NCBI GenBank assembly: GCA_963921195.1
Contig: OY992536.1
Location: 90,563,007-90,627,006 of the forward strand
From: Pegoplata infirma
Lineage: Eukaryota; Arthropoda; Insecta; Diptera; Anthomyiidae
Reading direction: 5' to 3'
DNA length: 64,000 bases
Part shown: piece after piece, positions 45,201 to 57,200 of the stretch
How the letters are laid out: the number at the start of each line of letters is the position of its first letter
Numbering within the stretch: the first letter of the stretch is position 1
Made by a program: the position numbers and the translations under genes
The notes under the pieces: model-generated
What the model saw: the letters and a program-made list of their open reading frames with translations, nothing else
The model's database searches: none
What the model was told of the DNA's origin: nothing

Positions 45201-48200
45201 GAAAATCCCGGGATTTTCGGTATCGGGATTTCCCGTTTGGCCTATTTGTTTTGTTCTCAATTTAAAATAAAAAATCCATTTCCATTTGTTGTGTTCTCAA
45301 TTTTAAGTGGACCATCTTTATTTCCATTAGTATATTCTCAATATTAAAGGCAACATCACAATTTAAATTGTTATTTTCTCAATTTTAAATGAAAAATCTT
45401 AATTTCAATTGTTCTTTTCTCCATATTATTTGGGAAGCTCTGAATTTCTATTGGAAATAGTGTAGTTCCAAAAATGATATTTTAGAACCTAAAGTGACTC
45501 TCTCTGCAGTTCTTCTTGAATTAGTTATTTTAGAATGAGTTGTGAAAATTTTGCCGGGTTTAATGCATTTGATGACGAAGTCAAAAAGCCAGACAGACAG
45601 ACAGATCCACTACTATGAAAAAAAATTCTTATCAACTTGTATGGAAGTAACAAATTGTTTAAATCGATTTGTTTTATAAAATATTTCTATTAGACGTTGC
45701 ACAAACATTCCTACAACAAATTTCAATACATACGATTAATTGAAATCAATTAAGTACAAAAAAAAAGTTAATTTGTATTTATGTACGTAAACTTTGATAA
45801 TTAATTGAATGTAATGAAATATTTTAAATAATTTCTTTTTAATGTATTGGTTTTTTTTTTATTTTCGATTTAAATTTATTTCCTTATCTAATACATGAGT
45901 AACTTTTTGATCTTTACCGTTAAAGTATTGTTTATTATTTAAAAAAAATATATATTTAATACCCTCTATTTATGGATTCCGTTTCTAACTCATCATAATA
46001 TCGGTCTAGGAACCATTATACATATCGAGGGCTTATGTACATTTAAATAGTGCTATCTGCAGTGTTATACTATAACCCCTCGAGATATAAGTTTTTGTGA
46101 TAGTCGATCGATTTTAAGTTGATCTAGCGATGTCCGTCTGTTAGAATGGTGTTCACGCCCAAAATATGGCACATATTTGATACTTGTTGATGCGTCGAGA
46201 AGTTTGGTACAGCCTCGTACATTGATGCTGTGCATGAACAGATACTGCAAGATCGTTTTGTAACTTTTCATGAGATTGAGGTAATCTTAAAAATTAGTGC
46301 ATGAACATTTGGCTGTAAAAAAAAATTTGTTCGCGTTACATAATTTGACAATCGCTCAAAAAAAGGCTCGTGTCAAGAAATGCTTAAAAGATACGATCGA
46401 AATGCTTTACAACATGTATATGACATCGTGACAGGTGATTAAACGTGAATCTACGCGTATGAGCCCGAAAGACGACTTTATGGGTCTTCCAAGACGAGCA
46501 AAACCCAACAAAAGTCATTCGGGCACGAAGCACTTCGAAGCAAATGGCCGCCTATTTTTTTCGAAAAAGCCAGTCTCAATCGCATTACACTGTGCAACAC
46601 GATTTTGTATCTTGGATGGGACAAAAAAAAACCAACCATATAATACCCTACACCAAAGATTCCCGGAAAATGGGTCCCATCTTTCAAATCTCGGACCGAT
46701 TAGATCTATATGTTGTCAAATCTTTAATAAGTGTAAAAAACACTCACAAATCAAAGTTGAGTAAAATAGGCTTCTATTTGTTGACAAAAAACCGCTTTAT
46801 CTGAATATCGGCCGAAATTTTCACATGGGGCCTAAGTCCAAAAATGGTCCGATGATAATCAGATTTAAAAAGGTACGCGTTTAACATACCCAAACAAAAC
46901 TTTAAAAAAATATTTTCTATTTTCATGAAATTTGAGAGATTTATATGAAATCCGAGTAGGTGGTATGTATGGGGGCTACAAGAAAAACTGGCCCGATTTG
47001 TAAAAATGTGAAAGATTAGTACTTGATCGCTAAGATTAGATCAGTTTTCATCGGACGAATACAATTTCATCCGAAAAATGGGTTTATATAATTAGATAAA
47101 CCCATTTTTCGGATGAAATTGTATCCGTTCGATTAAAACTGATCTAATCTTAGCGATCCATTTTTCGGATCAATACTGATCTTTCAAATCTCGGATCAGT
47201 ACTGATCTTTTAAATCTCGAATCAGTACTGATCTTACTCGGATCAGTATTGATCTTTCAAATCTCGGAGCAGATGTGACATATAAGAATATATCTAAACA
47301 TTTTAACTCGGGATATTAAACAAATACGTATGTATGAAAATACGGATTACAAGTGTCTGTAAACATTAAAAATATGTGTCCGATAGCTCCAAAATTATCA
47401 GTAAAGGCATGATGTCAAAAATTAACAATGTTTATAAAATAATTAAAAAGACAGTCAATTTTATTACGAGTACACTTATAAGTTGTTGAACTCTTATTAT
47501 TTTGATTTTAAAAACAAAACTTGAGACATTTAAACTGATAAAAAAACGTATATTTAATAAGAATTATCTCCAATAGGAATATTTTTAATTCCGTCTATAA
47601 AAATTATTTCCAAATATTTACGACAACCAACATGGTATAATAAATGCTAAATACTAAAATAATCCAAATAAGTCAATATTTTTGAAAAACTGCACTACGC
47701 CATTTACAGATGTAGTTCGAAAAACATCAATTGTAATTCGTAAAAGATCGAATGTAATTCGAAAAAATCATTTGTAAGTTGTAAAAGATCTACTGTAGTT
47801 CGGAAAGATCAATTGTAATTCGTAGAAGATCAATCGTAATTTTATAATTCGAACTGCAATTCGTAAGGAATCAATTGTAATTCGAAAAAGATCTATTGTA
47901 CATAACTCTAAAAGGATCAGTTGTAATTCGAAAAAGGGCAATTGTGATTCCAAGATGCCAATTAAAATTCGAAAAAGATTAATTATAATTTCATAAAGTT
48001 CGAAAAAAATCAATTGTAATCATAGAAAATATAGAAGTGTAACAGAGTCGTATTTCGCTTGAATAAGTATTAGTGACAGCACATTATGTAACTTTTGACG
48101 TTTAATAAAAACAATGCAACATAAAGGAGAACAACAACAAAGAAAGCAACAAAAGAAAAAACAAAAGGTTTTAAATTATCAATAGTGCGTATTATCTTTA

Positions 48201-51200
48201 AAAAAACGTTGAATAAATCAAAATAAATAATAAATTTAATTAAATGAAAGACAAATTCCATTATTATTATTATTAAACAAAGAATCTAAGTTGATATTAA
48301 ATACGTGTGAGATGAGGAAGAACAAGCATTTTGCCACCATATTGGAAAATACATCAAATACAACACTGCGTACCTTCTTCTAATCTTTTCTATGATTGTA
48401 ATATATAAGGGTCAGTCTTATACCCTGTTCTTACTTACACTTAAAAACCATTTTTAGCAACATTTTTCGTTTTATGCTTAAAAACCATTTTTATGACTCG
48501 TTTTACCATATATTTTTTTGTTGTAATATGTCAAAATAAAAATGTTTTTAGCTCGTTTTAAAATTAAAACGATTTAAAACGAGCGGAATTCCAGGGGTTG
48601 AATTGAGTATTTTTGAATGTTCAGCGTTTTTAAAGGATTTTATTAATATTGGCAACATTGTTTATTACTAAAATGTAAATAATACAAAAAAAAAATCGTG
48701 CTATTTTTATCTTTAAACAATTCTTGGACATTATTAACAGTTATATGTATAATTAATGAATATAATTTCAATATTTTAATATCGTTTGTTGTTAAAATGT
48801 GTACATGTTTATCAGCTGATAATGCAAATGTCAAAATAAAAACATAAAAACCAAAATAAAACGAGTGAAATTACGTGTGAACACTTTTTTTTTTAAATTA
48901 AAACAAATGTCGTTTAAAACCGTTTTTAGATGCTCGTTCACGAGATATATGGTAATTTGTAAAAGATCAATTATAATTTAAACAAGTAAGGAAATTATAG
49001 TCGGTCAAGACCGACCATATGTATAATATAGTGTTTTCCGGAAAATCGGTCCCAAGTCCAAACATGGACCGATTGTATCAATCTCTCTTTAGATCTTTAA
49101 TTAGTGTAGAAAATACACTCAAACCAAATTTCACTCAAATTAGTTTAAAAAAAGTTATATTAGTTTCATAGATGGGAATTTTTCATTACCATTGAAATTT
49201 AATTACCATTGGTTGATATCAATGGTAATGAAAAAATTTTCATTACCATTTAATGGTAATTAAATTTTTTTAATTAAAAAAATAATTACTAATGGTAATG
49301 AAATGCACCAATTGTTGAAAAACACCAATTATAATTGGTTTCAAAACCATTGGTTTGCACATTTTTGTTTTTTTGAAAAGTTTAAAATTTAAACATCAAA
49401 GTATGTTTTTACAAAAAAATATAAAAATGTTAAAGACAAAAAACAAAACGCAAATTTCAAATATTGTGTTATACAAAGGCAATCAACGTGTGTTTGGTTT
49501 ATAAAATGTGAAAAACTAAATCACCATATAACAAAAAACAACAGATATTTCCAAATATTAACGATTTTGGCAATATTGTGACGACTTTTAAGTACTAATG
49601 GTAATTATTTTTTTTAAGTGATGCCATACCAATGTTAAATATTTTTTTTTTAATTTTCATTAGTAATTAAATTGATAAGTAATTTAATTGGTACAATTGA
49701 TACAACCAATGGTAATGAAAAAAATTTCATTACCATTGACATCAATTAAATGGTAATTAAACCATCAATTAATTGGTCCCTTTAATTAATTAGTCCCATC
49801 TATGATTAGTTTTAAGATTTGAATACTTATTGTTAGTTCACATAATTTTAGTGAAGATTCAATAAAATAAATGACTGAATAACGGGCGAAATTAGTGTAT
49901 GAAGTCTAAATCCAAAAATGGTCTATTTATATTCAGACTTTATTAGGTTACCAAACACGTTTAACATCTTCAAACAAAATTTTAGTTAAATATTTCCTAA
50001 TTCCATGAATTTTAAGAGATTTATGTAAATAATGAAAAGTTGTTTTGGACTATAAGAAAACCTGGTCCGATTCCTTTAAAAAATTGATTTGTGAACAATT
50101 TCGATGGATACCTATTATAATACGGTAATTAGAGTCATTTGAGACAAATCATAAAGGAACTTTTGTATGAGGGGTAGGACTAAACATGGATCGATTTTTT
50201 CTAATTTTAATAGGCTTCGCTCTTAGGCCACATGAGGCTAAAGTTTAAAATTTCATACAATTCGATTTGTATGACAGACGGACGGCCATCGCTAAATTGT
50301 CTCAGAAAGTGATTCTAATTCGATCGGTATACTTGAAGGTGTGTCCAGTAGGAATATTTTGGATATTTACAAACATAAGTACAAACTCCTTTAACCTTGT
50401 AACGCAGAGTGGTGTAGGGTATAAAAAAAATCAATTGTTTTTCGAAACTGATTAGTTGTTTTTCATAATAGATCAGTGGTGGTAATACATGAAAGATCAA
50501 TTGTAATTCGAACAAGTGAGAGTGCTAAATTCGGCTGTGCCGAATCTTTTATACCCTCCAAAATGTAAAAAAAAAATTGTCAGGGGCGTTTTTTTGGGAG
50601 GGGGGGGGGGTGATGGGGGTCAGTGGGGGACCTTGAGAGCACATTCCCATCCCGATAAATATAACAAATGTTTCATTTATTTAACAAAAATACAAAAAAA
50701 ACATGAAAAAAGTGTATTTTTTCAGAGGTTTCTTCAAGGGGGAACTATTTTCTCCCTGAGCCGATTTTGCCCATTTACGAACTTAAACTGCCTATGACCA
50801 TAAGAGAGGCTAGCTCTTTTATTTTGGACTGTATCGTGCCATCTACAGACGGGCGGACGGACGGACATTCACAGAATGTCTTAGAATCGATCATGGATCA
50901 ATAATATATATACTTTATGGGGTCCCCGACCGATATTTCGATGCGTCACAAACGGAATGACAAAGTGAGTATACCCCCATACTGTGGTTGGAGGGTATAA
51001 AAAGATCAATTCGAAAAATATCAAAAGTTATTCGTAAAAGATCAATTGTAATTTGAAGATGTTAATTGTAATTTGGAGATTCCATTTATAATTAGAAAAA
51101 AAATCAATTAAAATTCAGTTGCAATTTTTTGAATTTTAATCCGAATATTCGAATTACAATAAAAATCAATTGATCTTTTACGAATTGTGAAGCTTAAAGC

Positions 51201-54200
51201 ACAAGGGGTTCAAGTGAATCATGTTATATAATGAGAAATAGGAGATTCAATTTGTAATAACTTGGCTGATTTTTAACCAATTTCAGTTTTTATTGCCTTA
51301 TTAGAGACCCCCTCAATTGATATTTTTAATCTTTTTATACGCTCCAACTACAGTATAGGGGTATACTCACTTTGTCTTTCCGTATGTAGCGCATCGAAAT
51401 ATACATGGGTTAGGACCCCATAAAGTATATATATTATTGCGCCTTGATTGAATCTAAGACATTCTTGGAATGTCCGAATCGTCCGGCCATCCTTTTGTAT
51501 ACGACACGATGCAGTCCAAAATTAAAGATCTAGACCTCTCACGTTTGGCACAAATATGTCTAATGGTCATAGGCAGTTTAAGTTCATAAACGGGAAAAAT
51601 CGGACAAGGGGAAAAGTTCCATCTTGAAGAACTAAACTTTCCTCTAAAAAAGGCATTTTTTATATTTTTTTAAAACAAATAAAATATTTTGAAGAAGTTC
51701 AAAGCTCTTCACTTGTACCCAAGGGAAGTTTTTTTCGGTCCACCCCCTTTTGTGGGCGTGAATATTAGATAAAAAAGAAATTGAGTTTAATTTTTCTTCT
51801 GTGATAACTAGTTTAATAAGAATTTACACTGTGATATTTTTTTTAATTTTTTATTTTTTACATTTGTTTTGTTAAATATTTTTTTGTTTTATGTTGTGTA
51901 AAACTAAATGTGTATTTATTACTATAAATGTGAATAATTGACGAAAAGATTATATCTAATAAAATATCCCTGATGATGTTGGGAATCTCCAACGAAACGT
52001 CGGAAAAAATTATGGAATAATCTTTTTATTTACATAAATAGAGTACGTGACCTTCATAAGCCCGTTTTAGAAATTTCTAAATATCGTAACAATACAATAA
52101 GGAAAAGGTCGATAATAATTAAAATTAAGAAATTGTATAACTTTAGTGCAAAAAGCATAATAAATTAACGACTCCCACAGAGCCTTATCTTATTTTTTTA
52201 CATGTTTAAGGGTATACAAGAATTGGTATAGTCACAATTTTATGTCGTAAGAAGTTCAAAGAGCTGCACTTACAATTAGACCCATGGGATGAGAAAATGC
52301 CTTTTTTGGCCCGCCGCCTTTTGTGGGCGTGGATATAAACAAAATATTTGAAATAATGATAAAACTATATTTCCTTATAGCAAAAAGCATTACAAATGAG
52401 TCTGCAAATATTTATCGCGAGGCGAGAGGTGTCATCTAAAAACCCCAACCCATCACTCCCCCTTCAAAAAAACACGCCCTACATTTTTTCTTCCTTATTT
52501 TTTTACATGTTGGAGGGTATAAAAGATTCGGCATAGCCGAATTTAACACTCTCACTTGTTTGAGTTACAGTTGGATCTTCGAATTACAATTAAAATATTC
52601 GAATTACAAGTAGATATTTGAATTTCAGATGGAATTTATTAATGGTATCTTAGAATTACAATTGAGCTTTATCGAACAACATCTGTAAATGGTGTAGATC
52701 TGAAGAGGTCCATAACAAACCGCTAAAATTCCACCTCATCAGTTTTTTAGATAAACGCATATATAAAGTCAGTAGTGAGTTTGAGTGTAATTATTGAGCT
52801 TTGGCGTTTTTCTTTTGGGTTGGGGAAGGGAGGAGGTTAGGCGGAGGAAGTTGGGGGACACCTTCCACCCCCTCTTGATAAATGTTGACAAAAATATTAA
52901 ATATGGGGTTTGCACAAAATTAATACAATTTTATTATTAATTAAAAAATTTAAAATATTTTCATCACAGAATCAGAATTTCCCCTTTGATATGATTAGGA
53001 GATACCAGATCTTTACCATTTACACTGGACAACATTATTTGAATTATGAAAATTGTTATTTTTATAAAATTATTTTAAATCTTATATTATTCTTCTTCCA
53101 GAATTACTTGGCAATGATTTGTGTCAGGCATGGGAAAAAGAATCCGAAAAGGCTGTAAATTCCAAAAAACAACCCAGTTTATTATGTGCCACCTTAAGGG
53201 TATTTGGCTGGCGTTTAGCATTACTGGGTCTAGTATTATTTTTACTTGAATTGGGTTTAAGGTAATTGAAAATCGTTTTAGAAATTAACTAAAAATAAAG
53301 TTATAATTTATCAACTTCCCTCCCACCATATATTTTTTTCAGAACTTCACAACCTTTGTTCCTTTTGGGACTAATAGCATACTATTCTAATGATGAAAGA
53401 AATATACAAACGGCTTATCTGTATGCTGGCGGTCTAATCTTGAGCTCAGCTTTAAATGTGATCATAATGCACCCCTATATGTTGGGTACCATGCATCTGG
53501 GTATGAAGATACGTGTTGCCATGTGCAGTATGATTTATCGAAAGGCATTGCGTTTAAGTAAAACTGCTTTGGGTAATACCACTGCTGGTCAAGTGGTAAA
53601 TTTAATATCGAATGATGTGGGTCGCTTAGATTTGGCCATGATATTTGTACATTATTTGTGGGTGGGTCCAGTGGAAACCATGTTTATAACATATTTAATG
53701 TATAGAGAGGTAAGTGGGAAAGCTGTAATTTTATTTTCGAATTGTACTTAATTTACTTTAAAATTGCTCTTCAAAATTATTTAAAAATTTTAATTCAGAA
53801 ATAAAAAATATTTCAATTGCGAAATTCGTTGATTCAATTAAAAATTAATTGATTTCGGAAGTATGTATCACAAAATGCGTACACACAAAAAATTTTGGAG
53901 AAAAAATTTTAATTACGAATTGAGATTAAATGCTCTTTTGCGATATTAAACTTTTACAAATTTTAGATATTAATACTATAACTTTCGTAATAGGTCCAAA
54001 ATCAATTAAAATAGTAATTGATATAATCATTTAAGTGATTGAAACTCATTTTAATTTTTTTGTGTGTATTAGGAAAAAAAAATTGTAAGGCATTAATTGA
54101 AATTTTTTCAGTTAAACATTTACTGTGCGATTCGCTATCTCGGTAGAAGTGAGTGACTACAAATTTTGTACGTAAAACAAAAACAAAAAACTCAAATTTG

Positions 54201-57200
54201 TTTTTGTTTTGCGTACAAAATTTCTAGTCACTCACTTTGTACGACATACTGAATCAGGGCATTAATAATATTAATTACACATTTTAATTCTTACCCTTAT
54301 CAGGCTGTATTACTCAATGCTCCGTTATAAAATAACTCTCCGTTAAATTTAACTTTTTCATACAGATTTTGACATAAGGCTCCGTTAAATTGACAGTTGG
54401 CAGCTAAAGCTAAGTACTCTGTTTTTTAAGCTAATTGTAAGTACTCCTTTTTTTAAGGTGAAAATTTCTCTTAAACTTTAAACGCCTCAAATCGCTATAA
54501 AACATTTAAAAATCAACAACTTTTGACAATTATAAGAAACGATCATAATAAAACTGAAATATCACTTTTTCATGGCAATTTAAATTGTTTTGTATAATAA
54601 AAATCCGTGGAAACTTTTTTAACAATTTCCCTATAATTCCTCGCGTTGCCAAAATTAATTTTTTTATATGGAGTTTGACAGATTTTTTTCCGTGAAATCA
54701 AACAGAGTACTATGCGTTAACGGCATCTGTGAGTACTATGCGTTAACGGCATCTGTGAGTACTATGCGTTAACGGCATCTGTGGTGGAAAATTAAAGAAT
54801 TTTCCACCACAGATAGGACTAAACCAGGCGGAACTATAGGTCTTAATAGAGGGCGAGGGGTGTAAATTGCCACGCCCCTTTGTATTACATTGAAAGTTAT
54901 TTGTGCCTGTTCCGTAATCAAGTTCATACGGCTTAACCGATTTTAAAGAAATTTTTACCACAGATTGAATTAACCAAGGCGGAAATTCTAGCCTATAATA
55001 TAGGGCGATCGGAGCAAGGGGCGTATACTACTGCGCCGCCCCTTTGAGTTAAATGAGAAATATTTTTGCCTGTTTCGCAATCACGCAAAAACTGCTGAGC
55101 CGATTTTAACGAAATGTTCCGCACTGATAGTGCTTACGGATTTAAAGGCCATATTAGCCTGCGATCGGAAAAATAGACGTAAAATGACACGAGCCAATTT
55201 AATTGCAATTTTCATTACGTACAGTGCTAACCAATGGGAGAACTCTATGTCACATGAGACCAAAGTTGAACTGTTGTGAAAGCTATGTCTTTACTAAAAT
55301 TTTTACAACATGCACAGAAAAAAATAAAAAAAAATTTTGAGTAAATTTTTAATACTATTGAGTAAAAAATTACTCAATTTTCCACCAGTAAACGATTTAA
55401 TAGTATTGAGTAAACTTTTAATAAAAAATTATTAAATGCTTAATATAAAATTTGAGTAAATTATTAATTCACACAATTAAATCTTTACTCAAAATTTTTT
55501 AATATTTTTAAGTAACTTTTTAATTGTGTCAAGTAAAAATTTACTCAAAATGTATCAAACTATTTTTTTAAAAAGTTTAAAAAGTTTCTAATTTTTTTTT
55601 CCAAAAAAATTGCTTTTACAAACTTTACCAAATATACTTATGTCTTCAAGACAAAGTAAAATTTTATAAAGATGATTTCAAACTTTCATATACATATACA
55701 AAAAACAATAAACTAAATGAGAATTCAAAACACCAAGAGAAAAAAAAAAATAAAAAAAAATATTAAATTTGTATTAAATTATTTACTCAAATTTTATTTT
55801 CAATTTTTGAGTAAATTTTTAATTGCGTCAATTAAAAAATTACTCAATTTTTTTTTAAAAAATTAAACAAGTGATTACTCAAATTTGTTTCCTCCATATT
55901 TTTTTCTGTGTGTAGTGTTACCGGGAAGGGAACTATAGGGCGTTAAAAACTGGCATTCATTAAATAAAATTTTCTTGTCTTTCTGTCTGTTCAGCAATAA
56001 CTAAAAAACGGCTAAAACGATTTTAATGAAATTGGACAAAGGGGCGTAAACTGACACGCTCCTTTTTCCTATGCTGAAAATATATATGCCTGTTCCGCAA
56101 TAACTAAAAATTGGCTAAACCGATTTTAATGAAACCATAAAAACAGCGATCGGACAAAGAGACGTTAAATGTCACGCACCTTTGTACTATGCTGAAGCTA
56201 TGCCTGCCTTTTCCGCAATAACTAAAAAACGATTTTAATAATTTTTTCTGATGGGGAAACTATAGGCCACAAAATACAGCGATGGGAGAAAGGGACGCAA
56301 AATGCCACGCCCATTTGTTCTATGTCTGCCGGTTCTGCGATAACGGAAAACAGCTGAACCGATTTTACTGAAAATTTCACCCAAGTAGTGCTAACCAAGG
56401 GATTAATTGAAAGGCCATAAAAGACCTCGATTGAACAAAGGGGCGTAAAATGCCATGCCCCTTTGTACCATGCAGAAGCTATATCTACCTGTTCCGCAAT
56501 AGCGGAAAAACGGCTGAACCGATTTTAATGAAATTTTCAACACAAATAGTGCTAACCGAGGGAGGAACTATAGGCCATAAGAGACCTCGATTGAACAAAG
56601 GGGGTGTAAAATGACACGCCTTTGAACCATGCAAAGCTATGTCTGCCTGTTCCGCAATTACGGGAGAACTTCTGAACCGATTTTACTAAAATTTTCACCA
56701 CACATAGTATTTTCGCTCAAAATTTCGAAAAAATTTTCACCGAAAGAAATTGTTTGATAGATTCTAATTATTTCTCTTCCATACAGCTTCGGCAGAAGTC
56801 GACTTTTAGCCGCTCAGCGAATTTCTTATTTATATTTTTTAAATTTTCAATTGGTTTTTAAATTTAATTTTCTGAATTTTTAAAAATTTCAATTTACAAG
56901 TTGCAATTTTAAAACAAATTTAAACTCTTTTGAATTATTAATTATAAATTTCCATTTAAAAAAAATACGCAAATTAAATAATTTTTTCTTTTATTCTTCT
57001 TAGATTGGCATTTCAGCTGTATTTGGTGTAGCTTTTATGTTACTATTTATACCACTTCAGGGTTGGCTGGGTAAAAAGACGTCAGTTTTACGTTTGCGCA
57101 CAGCTTTGCGCACCGATGAACGTGTGCGCATGATGAATGAGATTATATCTGGTATACAGGTCATAAAAATGTATGCTTGGGAGATACCATTTGGTAAAAT

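Larger units (their letters stand above)
47695..52696. mobile_element. 5-kb foldback element with 'gatcaattgtaattcg' arms, hosting several insertions
   Basis: CTACGCCATTTACAGATGT at the left and the inverse of the right end (CTACACCATTTACAGATGT). Both arms are degenerate arrays of 'aagatcaattgtaattcg' (47700-48025; fragments at 48955, 50480, 51000-51200, 52560-52670) that reverse polarity near 51160. Insertions: 48040-48950 (unassigned), mini-me copies at 48984, 50510 and 51338. Lies within ABCC intron 2. Confidence 0.7.

Noticed and set aside
46435..46804. Frames of 109 and 86 residues
   Set aside because: Fragments of the decayed mariner transposase and the following repeat, not separate genes.
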